NCBI RefSeq assembly: GCF_900091605.1
Contig: NZ_FMCQ01000001.1
Coordinates: forward strand, 1,059,641-1,123,640
Length of the DNA stretch: 64,000 nucleotides
Reading direction: 5' to 3'
Source of the DNA: Micromonospora tulbaghiae
GTDB lineage: Bacteria; Actinomycetota; Actinomycetes; Mycobacteriales; Micromonosporaceae
Shown: positions 16,585-29,003 of the stretch, one piece after another
How the letters are laid out: every line of letters begins with the position of its first letter
Position numbering within the stretch: position 1 is the first letter of the stretch
Program-made: the position numbers and the translations under genes
Notes under the pieces: generated by a model
The model's input: the letters and a program-made list of their open reading frames with translations, nothing else
Databases searched by the model: none
What the model was told of the DNA's origin: nothing

Positions 16585-17424
16585 GTGAAGATACGACGCT
16601 TCAGCGCCACCGCGTTCGCCGCGGCGCTGCTCATTCCCGGCCTGGCGGCCTGCAACGGCAACGGGACGACGTCCGACGCCTCCGCGACCCCGAGCGCCTC
16701 CGGCAGCGTCGCACCGAGCGCCACGGCGTCCAGCAGCGCGGCCAAGCAGGCTCTGCTCGACTCCACTAACGCGATCCGCGAGGGGAACTTCAAGTTCTCC
16801 ATGACCGGCGCGGGCTCCACCGCCGAAGGGCAGGTGCACGAGCCGAGCCAGAGCGCCGACATGCGGATGACCATCGGCGACCCGTCGTCGGACCTGATGA
16901 TGAAGCTGGACCTGATCCACGCGAAGCCGGACAGCTGGGTGAAGCTGGAACTCGGCGGCACGGCGGCCGCGCAGATCCCCGGCGTGAAGAACCTCAACAC
17001 CGGCAAGTTCCACCACCTCGACCAGAACCGGATCAAGGGCAACCGGGCGCTGGGCTTCGACTTCGAGAAGCTCGACCCGGCCGGCAGCGCCGTGCTGACC
17101 CAGGGCATCACCGAGGTGCGGCAGACCGGCGAGGGCGCATACGAGGGCACCGTCGACGTGTCGAAGGCCGCCGAGGCGGGCTCACTCGACCCGGCCGTGA
17201 TCACCGCGCTCGGGGCGCAGGCCCAGTCGGTACCGTTCACCGCCAAGGTCGACACGCAGGGCCGGCTCAGCGAGATGGTGCTCAAGATCCCGGCCGCCGG
17301 CCAGAGCGCCGCGCAGGACCTGAAGATCACCTACACCGACTACGGCAACGCGGCGCCGGCCCAGAAGCCCTCGGCCGACCAGGTCGTCGAGGCCCCCGCC
17401 GAGCTGTACAACCTGTTCAACTGA
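16585..17424 (+). CDS. LppX/LprG-like lipoprotein
   Basis: A 279-residue exported lipoprotein. The signal peptide is KIRRFSATAFAAALLIPG, with lipobox LAAC at residues about 17-20. A Ser/Thr/Ala linker follows, then a domain of about 230 residues resembling LppX/LprAFG lipid-carrier proteins (AIREGNFKFSMTGAGSTAEG near the start, ITYTDYGNAAPA near the end). Such proteins move lipids across the envelope; the ligand here is unknown. GTG 16585 follows a GGAGAGG ribosome site. The 92 bases between it and the previous gene hold a short CCCGC-TT-GCGGG inverted repeat. Confidence 0.83.
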   Translation: MKIRRFSATAFAAALLIPGLAACNGNGTTSDASATPSASGSVAPSATASSSAAKQALLDSTNAIREGNFKFSMTGAGSTAEGQVHEPSQSADMRMTIGDPSSDLMMKLDLIHAKPDSWVKLELGGTAAAQIPGVKNLNTGKFHHLDQNRIKGNRALGFDFEKLDPAGSAVLTQGITEVRQTGEGAYEGTVDVSKAAEAGSLDPAVITALGAQAQSVPFTAKVDTQGRLSEMVLKIPAAGQSAAQDLKITYTDYGNAAPAQKPSADQVVEAPAELYNLFN

Positions 17425-17431
17425 CGCCCTC

Positions 17432-17463
17432 GGTGGGGTTCTGCGCTCGCGTGGAACCCCACC
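17432..17463. terminator. Bidirectional terminator between lipoprotein gene and xseB
   Basis: A perfect 10-bp stem, GGTGGGGTTC (17432-17441) with GAACCCCACC (17454-17463), and a 12-base loop between convergent genes. Confidence 0.75.
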
Positions 17464-17481
17464 GCAGGCTCCCTGGCCGGG

Positions 17482-17694
17482 TCAGTCCTCGGCGCGCTGG
17501 CGGGTGGCGTCGATGCGGGCGCGAGCGCCGTCCAGCCAGCGCTGGCACACCCCGGCGAGGTGCTCGCCGCGCTCCCAGAGGGCCAGCGACTCCTCCAGCG
17601 AGGTGCCGCCCGCCTCCAGCCGCTCCACCACCGAGGCCAGCTCGGCGCGGGCCTGCTCGTAGCTGAGCTGTTCGTCCTGTTTCGTCCCGGTCAT
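17482..17694 (-). CDS. xseB: Exodeoxyribonuclease VII small subunit
   Basis: A 70-residue protein with the XseB signature: [20 protein letters not shown] then [19 protein letters not shown]. It is the small subunit of exonuclease VII, a single-strand-specific processive nuclease made with XseA. It starts 13 bases after xseA in the same operon. The length is normal for the family. Confidence 0.95.
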   Translation of the reverse strand: MTGTKQDEQLSYEQARAELASVVERLEAGGTSLEESLALWERGEHLAGVCQRWLDGARARIDATRQRAED

Positions 17695-17707
17695 CGTCTC
17701 TCTTCCC

Positions 17708-18982
17708 TCAGCCGTCGACGGTGGCGGTCAGCTCGCCCTCGGCGAGGCGTACCCGCAGTGGATCGCCCTTGGCCACCTCGGAGGCCGCGCGGACGACGTG
17801 GCCGTCGGCGCGTTGCACGATCGCGTAGCCGCGCTCCAGCGTGGCCGCCGGGGACAGCGCGCGCAGCCGGGCCAGCGTGTGCCGCAGGTCGTCGGTGGCG
17901 CCCCGCAGCCGGTGCTCCAGGGACCGGCCGGCGCGGTCGCGCAGCGCGGACACGTCCACCGCCCGCTGCTCGACCATCACCTGCGGCCGGGCCAGCACCG
18001 GACGGGACCGCAGCAGGTCGATCCGGTGCTGCTCCCGGTCGACCAGGTGACGGACGGCCCGTTCGAGCCGGGACCGGGCCTGGCCGATCAGCCGGACCTC
18101 CTCGGTCAGGTCCGGCACGATGCGCTTCGCCGCGTCGGTGGGGGTGGAGGCGCGCACGTCGGCCACGTAGTCGAGCAGCGGCGCGTCCGTCTCGTGGCCG
18201 ATCGCGCTGACCACGGGCGTGCGGCAGGCGAAGACGGCCCGGCACAGCGCCTCGTCGGAGAAGGGCAGCAGATCCTCGATGCCGCCGCCGCCCCGGGCGA
18301 TGACGATCACGTCGACCGCCGGGTCGGCGTCGAGCACCTTGAGCGCGCCGACGATGTCGGGCACCGCGCTCGGCCCCTGCACCGCCACGTTGATCGTGCG
18401 GAAGTCGACGGCGGGCCAGCGGCGGCGGGCGTTGGTCAGCACGTCCCGCTCGGCCGCCGAGGCGCGGCCGGTGATCAGGCCGACCCGGCCCGGCAGGAAC
18501 GGCAGCCGCCGCTTGCGGGACCGGTCGAACAGGCCCTCGGCGGCGAGCAGCTTCTTGAGCTTCTCCAGCCGGGCCAGCAGCTCACCGAGGCCGACCTGGC
18601 GGATCTCGTCGGCGCGCAGGCTGAGCGTGCCCCGCGCGGCGTAGAACTCGGGCTTGGCGTGCAGCACCACCCGGGCGCCCTCGCGCAGCTCCGGCGCGCC
18701 CGCGTCCAGAACGTCGCGGTTGGTGGTGACGGTCAGGCTGAGGTCGGCCGACGGGTCGCGCAGCGTGAGGAAGACGGTGCTCGCGCCGGGCCGGCGGCTG
18801 ATCTGCGCCACCTGACCGTCGACCCAGACCCAGCCCAGGCGGGCGATCCAGGCGCCGACCTTCTGGCTGACCACCCGGACCGGCCACGGCTCCTCCGGCG
18901 TGCTCCGGCCGTCCGGGGCGCTCTGCCCGTTCGGCGTGCTCCGGCCGTCCGCGGTGCTCCGCCCGTCGTCTCCCGCGCTCAC
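17708..18982 (-). CDS. xseA: Exodeoxyribonuclease VII large subunit
   Basis: A 424-residue catalytic subunit of exonuclease VII. It has an amino-terminal OB-fold ([20 protein letters not shown] onward, about residues 42-61) and the nuclease core with [17 protein letters not shown] and [20 protein letters not shown]. The first 32 residues are an unusual tandem repeat of a DGRST-type unit (residues about 6-30). GTG 18982 is the first start; a later start inside the repeat cannot be excluded. It is divergent from ispH and forms an operon with xseB. Confidence 0.95.
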   Translation of the reverse strand: MSAGDDGRSTADGRSTPNGQSAPDGRSTPEEPWPVRVVSQKVGAWIARLGWVWVDGQVAQISRRPGASTVFLTLRDPSADLSLTVTTNRDVLDAGAPELREGARVVLHAKPEFYAARGTLSLRADEIRQVGLGELLARLEKLKKLLAAEGLFDRSRKRRLPFLPGRVGLITGRASAAERDVLTNARRRWPAVDFRTINVAVQGPSAVPDIVGALKVLDADPAVDVIVIARGGGGIEDLLPFSDEALCRAVFACRTPVVSAIGHETDAPLLDYVADVRASTPTDAAKRIVPDLTEEVRLIGQARSRLERAVRHLVDREQHRIDLLRSRPVLARPQVMVEQRAVDVSALRDRAGRSLEHRLRGATDDLRHTLARLRALSPAATLERGYAIVQRADGHVVRAASEVAKGDPLRVRLAEGELTATVDG

Positions 18983-19057
18983 CCGCCCACCCTACGGCCC
19001 GGGACCGACAGCGCCCGCGTGCGCCTCGCGGCCGCTGCCGCGCGGGAGAGCGGCACG

Positions 19058-19063
19058 TACGAT
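19058..19063 (+). promoter_or_regulatory. -10 element TACGAT of ispH
   Basis: TACGAT is followed by six bases and GTG 19070, a clear leaderless promoter arrangement. Confidence 0.55.
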
Positions 19064-19069
19064 GGGCGG

Positions 19070-20059
19070 GTGACTGATGCTGAGACGACTCCCCGGACCG
19101 GCAAGCGCGTGCTCCTGGCCAACCCCCGCGGCTACTGCGCGGGCGTGGACCGGGCGGTGCAGACCGTCGAGGAGGCGCTGAAGCTCTACGGCGCGCCGAT
19201 CTACGTGCGCAAGCAGATCGTGCACAACAAGCACGTGGTGCGCACGCTGGAGGCCCAGGGCGCGATCTTCGTGGAGGAGAACGAGGAGGTGCCGGAGGGC
19301 GCCACCGTCATCTTCTCCGCCCACGGCGTGGCCCCCGAGGTGTACGAGCAGGCCAGGCAGCGCTCGCTGCGGGCGATCGACGCGACCTGCCCGCTGGTCA
19401 CGAAGGTGCACCACGAGGCCCGCCGGTTCGCCGCGCAGGACTACGACATCCTTCTCATCGGCCACGAGGGGCACGAGGAGGTCATCGGCACCGCCGGTGA
19501 GGCGCCCGCCCACATCCAGCTCGTCGACGGCCCGGACGGGGTCGACAAGGTCACCGTGCGCGACCCCGAGAAGGTGGTCTGGCTCTCCCAGACCACGCTG
19601 TCGGTGGACGAGACGCTGGAGACGGTGGCCCGGCTCAAGAAGCGGCTGCCGCTGCTCCAGTCGCCGCCCAGCGACGACATCTGCTACGCGACCTCCAACC
19701 GCCAGCACGTGGTCAAGGAGATCGCCCCCGAGTGCGACGTGGTGATCGTGGTCGGCTCGCGCAACTCCTCGAACTCGGTCCGGCTGGTCGAGGTGGCGCT
19801 CGACGCCGGGGCGCGCGCCGGCTACCTGGTCGACTTCGCGCACGAGATCGAGGACGCCTGGCTGACCGGCGCCGGCACGGTCGGTGTGACCTCCGGTGCG
19901 AGCGTGCCGGACGAGCTGGTCCAGCAGGTGCTCACGCACCTGGCCGAGCGCGGCTTCGGCGACGTCGAGGAGGTCACCACCGCGGACGAGCGGCTGACGT
20001 TCTCGCTGCCGCAGGAGCTCAAGCGCGACATGAAGGCCGCCGCCGCGGCCCGCGGCTGA
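19070..20059 (+). CDS. ispH: 4-hydroxy-3-methylbut-2-enyl diphosphate reductase
   Basis: A 329-residue IspH (LytB), the iron-sulfur enzyme that makes IPP and DMAPP in the last step of the MEP isoprenoid pathway. The three cluster cysteines are in [13 protein letters not shown] (about residue 23), [12 protein letters not shown] and [11 protein letters not shown]; the substrate motif [10 protein letters not shown] is present. GTG 19070 is supported by a -10 element six bases upstream. Its product feeds the prenyltransferase at 3593. Confidence 0.97.
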   Translation: MTDAETTPRTGKRVLLANPRGYCAGVDRAVQTVEEALKLYGAPIYVRKQIVHNKHVVRTLEAQGAIFVEENEEVPEGATVIFSAHGVAPEVYEQARQRSLRAIDATCPLVTKVHHEARRFAAQDYDILLIGHEGHEEVIGTAGEAPAHIQLVDGPDGVDKVTVRDPEKVVWLSQTTLSVDETLETVARLKKRLPLLQSPPSDDICYATSNRQHVVKEIAPECDVVIVVGSRNSSNSVRLVEVALDAGARAGYLVDFAHEIEDAWLTGAGTVGVTSGASVPDELVQQVLTHLAERGFGDVEEVTTADERLTFSLPQELKRDMKAAAAARG

Positions 20060-20097
20060 CCGGGAACGGATCGGCCGTCCGCCGCGTCCAATCGACC

Positions 20098-20514
20098 ATG
20101 AAGACTCCTCGTACGGTGCTCGTCGCACTGCTCGCCGGTCTCGCGCTGACCGCCTGCGCCGCACCCGGCGACGGGTCCGCCGATTCCAGCCCGAGCCCCA
20201 GCCCGAGTACGACGGGAGCCGCCCCGGTGACCAGCCAGCCCGACCCCGGCACCAGCCCGAGCCGTCCGGGCCCCTCCTGGAAGGGCGGCCCGTCGACCCC
20301 GCCGGGTGTCGGCGGCACCGTCATCAGCGGCACCGTGCAGGCCGGCGTCGAGCCGAACTGCCTGCTGCTCGACGGCCACCTGCTCGTCGGTGGCCCGCGC
20401 GACGTGCTCAAGGCCGGCGCCCGGGTCGAGGTCACCGGTCGTCCCGAACCGGGCATGATGACCACCTGCCAGCAGGGCACCCCGTTCGTGGTCGAGTCCG
20501 CCCGCCCCGCCTGA
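20098..20514 (+). CDS. Small lipoprotein with OB-like tail
   Basis: A 138-residue lipoprotein. The signal peptide VLVALLAGLALTACAAPG has a clean lipobox (LTAC, Cys at residue about 20). A Ser/Pro/Thr linker of about 45 residues follows, then a compact beta-rich domain (TVISGTVQAGVEPNCLLLDG, then KAGARVEVTGRP) that looks like a small OB-type barrel. Function unknown. ATG 20098 starts 38 bases after ispH. Confidence 0.78.
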   Translation: MKTPRTVLVALLAGLALTACAAPGDGSADSSPSPSPSTTGAAPVTSQPDPGTSPSRPGPSWKGGPSTPPGVGGTVISGTVQAGVEPNCLLLDGHLLVGGPRDVLKAGARVEVTGRPEPGMMTTCQQGTPFVVESARPA

Positions 20515-20526
20515 CGACGACGCGAA

Positions 20527-20561
20527 GGAGCCCCGCCCCCTGCGAGAGGGGACGGGGCTCC
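20527..20561. terminator. Bidirectional terminator
   Basis: GGAGCCCCG (20527-20535) pairs with CGGGGCTCC (20553-20561), with additional CCCC/GGGG pairing inside and a short loop. It lies between the lipoprotein gene and the convergent subtilase gene. Confidence 0.8.
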
Positions 20562-20575
20562 GTCGTGTCAGCGGC

Positions 20576-23500
20576 TCAGTTGACCGCGAGGATCTCCACC
20601 GAACCGCGGCCGACGACCGCGCCCTCGGTGGTGGTCACGGCCATGTCGCCGTACAGCTCCCGGCCCTCGGCCGGGGTGGACAGGGCGGTCACCGCACCGG
20701 TGAGGGTGGCGGTGGCGCCGTTGGCCAGGGACAGCGGCGTGGACGGCGCGGAGAGCGTGCCCAGCGCCGGGGACGCGAACGAGTCCCGGTAGTCGTACGC
20801 GGTGGTCGGGTCGCTCATCGAGTAACCGTCCACCACGACCCGGTAGGTGCCGGGAGTCGGGTTGGTCAGCGTGACCGCCTCCTCCGAGTCACCGTCGGCC
20901 GACTGCCCCACCTGGGTGGTGCCGCGGAAGACCGTCAGGTCCAGGTCGGCGCTCAGGTCGGACGGGTTGCCGATCCGGGCGGTGAACGAGGTGGCGCCCG
21001 CGGGCACCTCCACCACGTACTCCTGGGTCGCGCCCTCGGTGATGCTGGGCCGCTCGGCCCGGACGCTCGCCAGCGGGCCGCCGACGCCGGTCACCTGGAC
21101 CGGGCCGAAGGTGTTGGTCAGCTTCCAGCTCACCGGGGCCGGGGTGCCCGCGGTGACCGACGGGAGCTGGACCACGGCCGGCTCCACCTTGACGCCCTGC
21201 ACGCGGGCCTGGAGCCGGAACGGGTTGTCCAGCGCCGGCGAGGTGCGACGCGCCTCCACCTCGATCTCCCACACGCCCGGCAGCGGGTTCTGGTAGTCCC
21301 GCTCCTGCGGCTTGCAGACCGCGGCGTCGGAGAAGTTGGTGTAGCAGGCGGTGCTGGCGGTGCTCTCGACCGGCACGCCGTACGGGTTGATGGCGATGAA
21401 CCGGGTCTGCGAGCCGGTCGCGATGCCGGACAGGTTGACCTGGAGCGCGCCCGCACCCGGCGGCACGGTCACGAAGTACGACCGGAAGCCGTTGCGCTCG
21501 ACCGAGCCGTCGGTCGAGAACGAGTACGCCGGAGCGGACGCCGCGTTCGAGGCGATCACGACGGTGGCGACCTCGAAGTCGACCACGTTGGTGGCCGGGT
21601 CGTCGACGGTCATGATGGCGCCGTGCGCGCCGGCGGTCATCGGCTTGGCCTTCACCTTGACCGTCACGGTCTTGTTCAGCGGCAGCCAGACCACCTTGGG
21701 GGCGCTGTAGGTGCCGTCGTTGCCGCGGAAGGCGACCTCGTGCTTGATGCCCTTGTTCGGGCCGCTGGTGCGGGTCAGCTTCACCTCGTAGTGGCGGCTC
21801 TCCTTGACCTTCTGGCCACCACGGTCGGCGGCGCAGCGGTTGTAGAGGCCGGTGCCGACGTTCGGGTTCGGCACGAACGTGCCGGAGGCCCGGTCGTAGC
21901 GGGTCAGGTTCGGCGACAGCTCGGTGCAGACCGGCGCCTCGGAGGTGTAGGTGCGGGTCGGCACGCCCTTGGCGAGCAGGCTCCACGCGCCCGGGACGTC
22001 GAACATGCCGTAGCCCTGCGCGTACGTCGGGACGCCGGTGATCGGCTTGGCCGCGGTGTAGACGGCCCGGCGCAGCGCGGCCGGGGTGACGCCCTTGCCG
22101 GTCGCCTTAGCGGCCGACAGCAGCAGCGCGGCGGCGCCGGTGGCCTGCGGGGCGGCCATCGAGGTGCCGTTGAGCATCTGGTAGCCCGGAGGCAGCGGGT
22201 AGCCCGCCTCCGGCACCGGGTTGCCCGGCTGCCAGGTCGGCGCGGTGGAGATGGCCGAGCCGGGGGCGGTGATGTTCGGCTTGAAGCCGCCGTCCTCACG
22301 CGGGCCGCGCGAGGAGAAGTTGAACAGCGCGTTGTCCTTGCGGACCACCGAGCCGTAGTTGGCCAGCCAGGTGTCCTTGCTGATGTTCGCCGCGACGCTC
22401 ACCACGTCGGTGGCGACCGACGGGTCGCCGACCGTGTTCACGCCCGGACCGGAGTTGCCGGCCGAGATGAACAGCTGCACGCCGTACGTGTTGATCAGGT
22501 CGTTGTAGAGGACCGCGCGGGCGTTCGAGCCGTCGTTGAGCGCGGGCAGGCCACCGATCGACATGTTCACCACGTCGACCTTGCGGTTGATCACCAGGTC
22601 GGCCATGCCGGTGGTGAGCGCCGCCGCGGTGCAGCCGCCACCCCACGAGCAGGCGCGGGCGGAGACCAGCTTGGCGCCCGGGGCGGCACCGTCGAAGGCG
22701 CTGTTGCCCAGCATGTCGTTGGCGGCGGTGATGCCGGCGACGTGGGTGCCGTGGGTGCTCTCGATGATGCCGATGTTGACGTAGTCGACCAGGCCGGGGC
22801 CGCCGACCGGGGCGGTGTTCACGTTGCGCCGGTACTCGACCACGAACGGGATCTGCTCGCGTACGGCGGTGGCCGGGTTGTCGGTGCCGAAGTGGCCGAC
22901 CTGGAACTGCTCCTTGTACGGCCGCATCACCTCGTCGTCGGTGAAGTCGTTGTTCTGGTTCGCGTCGACGCGCACGTCACCGGTGGTGGGGTTGTAGAGC
23001 ACGCCCCAGAAGTCGGTGGTGTCGCCGTCGCGGTTGAGGTCACCCCGGGCGTCGCTGTTCGCGGTGATGTTCTCGCGGAAGACGTTGAACCGGTAGTTGC
23101 CGGCCGGCGCCGCCCAGGTGCCGAGCGAGGTGGTGAACGAGGGGCCGCTGACCTCGGTCAGCATCGGCCGCCAGGAGGCGTCCTCCAGCGGATCGGTGGC
23201 GGTGACCCAGTCGACGATCTTGCGTTCGCCGGTGGTGGTCGTCTGGAGCGCCGGCTGGTCGAGGTCCACACCGGAGTCCATGATGCCGATCGTGACGCCG
23301 CGGCCGTCCCACTGCGGGTTCGCGGCCTTGAAGGCCTCCGCGCCGGTCTCGTTGGTCGGCATGTACGGGTTCACCGCGCCGGTGTCGTCGCCCGGCCCGG
23401 CCAGCGCCTGCGCCTGGGCGGCGGTCTTCGCGCCCTTCGGTGCCGCCTCGGGCGCCGGGTCGGGGAGCTTGATGGTCTCGTCCAGGTCGACGGCGGCGAC

Positions 23501-23866
23501 ACCGGGCAGCGTGGCGGCCTTGAGCGCCTTCGCGGTGGGGACCTTCGCCAGCACGTAGCCGATCTGGTCGTACCGCTGGCTGACGGTGGCGCCCAGGCCG
23601 GTCAGGCCGTCGACGACCTTCTTGGCCGAGCCCTTCTTCGCCGCGATGATCATCGTGACGGTCGGCGCGTTCTTCGCCTCCGCCTCGTCGAGCAGCTTGG
23701 CGTCGTGTGCGCCCAGTGCCTTCGCGGCGGTCGGCTGCGAGGGTTGGGTGGCGGGGGCGGCGCTCGCGGTGCCGGCGCCACCCCCGACGGTCAGGGCGCC
23801 GGCTGCGAGGACCGAGGCCAGGAGCGCGGCGGACGGTCGCCGGCTGCGCGTGCGGGGTTTACTCAA
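20576..23866 (-). CDS. Secreted S8 family serine peptidase (subtilase)
   Basis: A 1096-residue exported subtilisin-like protease. The signal peptide (residues about 10-37, ending TASAAPA) is followed by an I9-like propeptide (VTMIIAAKKGSAKKVVDG). The catalytic triad is complete: Asp in TIGIMDSGVDLDQ, His in STHGTHVAGITA, Ser in NGTSMAAPQATGAAALL, with the oxyanion Asn in FISAGNSGPG. A carboxy-terminal stretch of about 500 residues is beta-rich (fibronectin-like or pre-peptidase-like). The start is inferred to be TTG 23866, because GGAGGAAG lies six bases before it; other in-frame starts lie up to 84 bases upstream. Confidence 0.93.
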   Translation of the reverse strand: MSKPRTRSRRPSAALLASVLAAGALTVGGGAGTASAAPATQPSQPTAAKALGAHDAKLLDEAEAKNAPTVTMIIAAKKGSAKKVVDGLTGLGATVSQRYDQIGYVLAKVPTAKALKAATLPGVAAVDLDETIKLPDPAPEAAPKGAKTAAQAQALAGPGDDTGAVNPYMPTNETGAEAFKAANPQWDGRGVTIGIMDSGVDLDQPALQTTTTGERKIVDWVTATDPLEDASWRPMLTEVSGPSFTTSLGTWAAPAGNYRFNVFRENITANSDARGDLNRDGDTTDFWGVLYNPTTGDVRVDANQNNDFTDDEVMRPYKEQFQVGHFGTDNPATAVREQIPFVVEYRRNVNTAPVGGPGLVDYVNIGIIESTHGTHVAGITAANDMLGNSAFDGAAPGAKLVSARACSWGGGCTAAALTTGMADLVINRKVDVVNMSIGGLPALNDGSNARAVLYNDLINTYGVQLFISAGNSGPGVNTVGDPSVATDVVSVAANISKDTWLANYGSVVRKDNALFNFSSRGPREDGGFKPNITAPGSAISTAPTWQPGNPVPEAGYPLPPGYQMLNGTSMAAPQATGAAALLLSAAKATGKGVTPAALRRAVYTAAKPITGVPTYAQGYGMFDVPGAWSLLAKGVPTRTYTSEAPVCTELSPNLTRYDRASGTFVPNPNVGTGLYNRCAADRGGQKVKESRHYEVKLTRTSGPNKGIKHEVAFRGNDGTYSAPKVVWLPLNKTVTVKVKAKPMTAGAHGAIMTVDDPATNVVDFEVATVVIASNAASAPAYSFSTDGSVERNGFRSYFVTVPPGAGALQVNLSGIATGSQTRFIAINPYGVPVESTASTACYTNFSDAAVCKPQERDYQNPLPGVWEIEVEARRTSPALDNPFRLQARVQGVKVEPAVVQLPSVTAGTPAPVSWKLTNTFGPVQVTGVGGPLASVRAERPSITEGATQEYVVEVPAGATSFTARIGNPSDLSADLDLTVFRGTTQVGQSADGDSEEAVTLTNPTPGTYRVVVDGYSMSDPTTAYDYRDSFASPALGTLSAPSTPLSLANGATATLTGAVTALSTPAEGRELYGDMAVTTTEGAVVGRGSVEILAVN

Positions 23867-24014
23867 CGTTCTCTTCCTCCAGAGAACAGGGCCCTCAAGG
23901 GGCAGGGCACGTGTGACGGTGATCCTGCGTGTCACGGCGACATGTGTCACTACCCGGCCTGGGTTTGTGATCAGTCCGTGACAAGAATCGGTCTACGTCA
24001 TCACGTGCGGCGTG

Positions 24015-25193
24015 TTAGGCGTCGACGTCCGTCGACCTCTCGGCCGATGTGGACGGCGCGCCCAGCAGCTCGGGTGCCTGCGGCTGCCTCGGTGCCAGCT
24101 CGACCTGCGCCGGCGCGGCCAGCTCGTCGTCGGAGACGCCCAGCTCGGCCAGCTTGCGGGCGCTCACGAGCACCCGCGCCTCCAGCGAGCCCACCGCCCG
24201 GTTGTACGCGGTCACCGCCCCGCTCAGCGAACTACCGAGCTTGCCGACGTGGTCGCCGAGTGTGGACAGCCGCCCGTACAGCTCGCGGGCCAGCGAGTGG
24301 ACGGTGGCGGCGTTGCGCGCCAGCGCCTCCTGCCGCCACGAGTAGGCGACGGTGCGCAGCAGCGCCACCAGCGTCGCCGGCGTGGCCAGCACCACGTTGC
24401 GGGCGAATGCGTGCTCCAGCAGGGACGGGTCGCGTTGCAGCGCCACGTCGAGGAACGGGTCGGCCGGCACGAACAGCACCACGAAATCCGGCGTCTGGTC
24501 GAACGCCGACCAGTAGGACTTGGCGGCCAGGCCGTCCACGTGCGCGCGCAGGTGGCGGGCGTGCGCGTCCAGGTGGGTGTCGCGCCCGCGCTCGTCGCGC
24601 GCCTCCATCGCGGTCAGGTACGCGTCGAACGGCGCCTTCGCGTCCACCACCACCGTCCGGCCGCCGTGCAGGCGCACCACCAGGTCGGGGCGTACCCCCT
24701 GGTGGTCGGTCGCGGCGGTGACCTGCTCGCTGAAGTCGCAGTGCTCCAGCATGCCGGCGGCCTCGACGATCCGGCGGAGCTGGTGCTCGCCCCAGCGGCC
24801 CCGGACCTGCGGCGCGCGCAGCGCGGCGACCAGCTGCTTGGTCTCGGTGCGAAGCTCGCCGGAGACGGCGCTCATGGACCGCACCTGCTCGCGCAGCTCG
24901 GCGTACGCGTCGACCCGGTCGCGCTCCAGCTCCGCCACCCGCTGCTCGTAGCGGCGCAGCGTGTCGTGCAGCGGCGCGACCGCTCGGGCCACCGCCTCCT
25001 GGGACTGCGCGGTCGCCTCGTAGCTGAGCGCCCGCATGGACTGCTCCAGCCGGCCCTCGCCGGCCCGGGTGGCGGCGAGTGTCGCCTCCAGGCGGGCGAT
25101 GTCGGCCGCCGCGCGTGCCCGCGCGGCCAGCCAGCCCACCGCGCCGCCCGCGGCGAGGCAGAGCACCACCACGGCCAGCGTCGCAAAGCTCAT
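24015..25193 (-). CDS. rmuC: DNA recombination protein RmuC homologue
   Basis: A 392-residue RmuC-family protein, associated with limiting DNA inversions and recombination at short repeats. A single membrane segment at residues 3-22 is followed by a long coiled coil (about 25-110). The conserved RmuC core has VRGRWGEHQLRRIVEAAGM, VVDAKAPFDAYL (nuclease-like Asp and Lys) and DFVVLFVPADPFLDVAL. ATG 25193 gives the usual anchor; the frame extends upstream into the divergent gene. Divergent from the 25248 gene by 54 bases. Confidence 0.92.
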   Translation of the reverse strand: MSFATLAVVVLCLAAGGAVGWLAARARAAADIARLEATLAATRAGEGRLEQSMRALSYEATAQSQEAVARAVAPLHDTLRRYEQRVAELERDRVDAYAELREQVRSMSAVSGELRTETKQLVAALRAPQVRGRWGEHQLRRIVEAAGMLEHCDFSEQVTAATDHQGVRPDLVVRLHGGRTVVVDAKAPFDAYLTAMEARDERGRDTHLDAHARHLRAHVDGLAAKSYWSAFDQTPDFVVLFVPADPFLDVALQRDPSLLEHAFARNVVLATPATLVALLRTVAYSWRQEALARNAATVHSLARELYGRLSTLGDHVGKLGSSLSGAVTAYNRAVGSLEARVLVSARKLAELGVSDDELAAPAQVELAPRQPQAPELLGAPSTSAERSTDVDA

Positions 25194-25235
25194 GGCCAAG
25201 AGCTTGCCAAACGGGTACGACGAGCGCCCGGTGGG

Positions 25236-25241
25236 TACGTT
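25236..25241 (+). promoter_or_regulatory. -10 element TACGTT
   Basis: TACGTT lies six bases before ATG 25248; no ribosome site is seen, consistent with a leaderless message. Confidence 0.5.
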
Positions 25242-25247
25242 CGAGTC

Positions 25248-26045
25248 ATGGAGTTCGCGTTGTGGCTGGTCCTGATCCTGCTGCTCGGAGGTGCGTTCGT
25301 GTTCTGGCGGAGGGGGAGCAGATCGCGTCGGTCCAACGAGCTGGCCGACGCCCGCGCCGAGGCGCAGCGCTGGTACGAGCGGCTCGGCGGCCAGCTGATG
25401 AACCTGCACGGCGACGCCCCGGCGGTCCGCCAGGCGCTCGCCGACGCCGGTGAGCGGTACAACGCAGCCGGTTCGCAGCTGGAGCAGGCGACCACGCCGC
25501 GCCAGTTCGGGCTGGCCCGGGAGACCGCGCTGGAAGGGCTGGCGTACATCCGGGCGGCGCGGACCGCGATGGGCATCGACCCGGGCCCGGAGCTGCCACC
25601 GCTCGCCGCCGCCCAGGGTGCCGGCGCGCTCACCAAGGAGCGCCAGGTCGACGTGCAGGGGCAGACGTTCCGGGCCGGCCCGCAGCCGGGGAACTCGACG
25701 CCCTACTACTACCCCGGTGGGCGGTTCCAGGGGCGGCCGGTGCCGGCCGGCTGGTACTCCACGCCGTGGTGGAAGACCGCGCTCGGTGCGGGCGTCGGTG
25801 TGGTCGGCGGTCTCCTGATCGCGGACGCGCTGTTCTCGCCCGCGTTCGCCGACCCCGGGTACGACGCCGGCTATCAGGAGGGCTTCGGCGACGGTCAGGA
25901 TTTCGGCGACCAGGGCGGTGACATGGGCGGCGGCGACATGGGCGGCCAGGGCGACTACGCCGGTGGCGACTTCGGTGGCGGCGGCGACTTCGGCGGCTTC
26001 GGCGGTGGCGACTTCGGTGGTGACTTCGGCGGCGGCGACTTCTAG
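25248..26045 (+). CDS. Membrane protein with Gly/Asp/Phe-repeat tail
   Basis: A 265-residue protein. Residues 3-20 (FALWLVLILLLGGAFVFW) are a membrane anchor, followed by a charged helical region (about 30-120: AEAQRWYERLGGQLMNLHGD). A second hydrophobic segment lies near residues 183-200 (TALGAGVGVVGGLLIADAL). The last 45 residues are a low-complexity run of GGDFGG and GGDMGG units. I do not recognise the function. The tail is probably disordered and may bind metal or self-associate. Divergent from rmuC. Confidence 0.8.
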   Translation: MEFALWLVLILLLGGAFVFWRRGSRSRRSNELADARAEAQRWYERLGGQLMNLHGDAPAVRQALADAGERYNAAGSQLEQATTPRQFGLARETALEGLAYIRAARTAMGIDPGPELPPLAAAQGAGALTKERQVDVQGQTFRAGPQPGNSTPYYYPGGRFQGRPVPAGWYSTPWWKTALGAGVGVVGGLLIADALFSPAFADPGYDAGYQEGFGDGQDFGDQGGDMGGGDMGGQGDYAGGDFGGGGDFGGFGGGDFGGDFGGGDF

Positions 26046-26088
26046 CCGGGCCCGGCGGCGCCCTCGCTCGCACGAGGGCCCCGCCCGG
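26046..26088. terminator. Nested bidirectional terminator
   Basis: Outer arms CCGGGC (26046-26051) and GCCCGG (26083-26088); inner stem GCCCTCG (26060-26066) and CGAGGGC (26073-26079). It starts directly at the stop codon of the upstream gene and lies before the convergent ppc stop. Confidence 0.65.
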
Positions 26089-26093
26089 GAAGA

Positions 26094-28880
<2,787 letters not shown>

Positions 28881-29003
28881 GGTTGCGCTCCTTACGCGAG
28901 GACGAAGGACAGCGCTGTCCGACTCCTCTGGATGGTATCCGCGTGGGCCCGGGGGACAGGAGGGGGACACCGTGATGATCTGCACTCTGGGACGGTTTGC
29001 CGG

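Noticed and set aside
21623..24721. A 1032-codon open frame opposite the subtilase and rmuC genes
   Set aside because: It crosses the boundary of two well-supported minus-strand genes and encodes only GC-biased low-complexity sequence.
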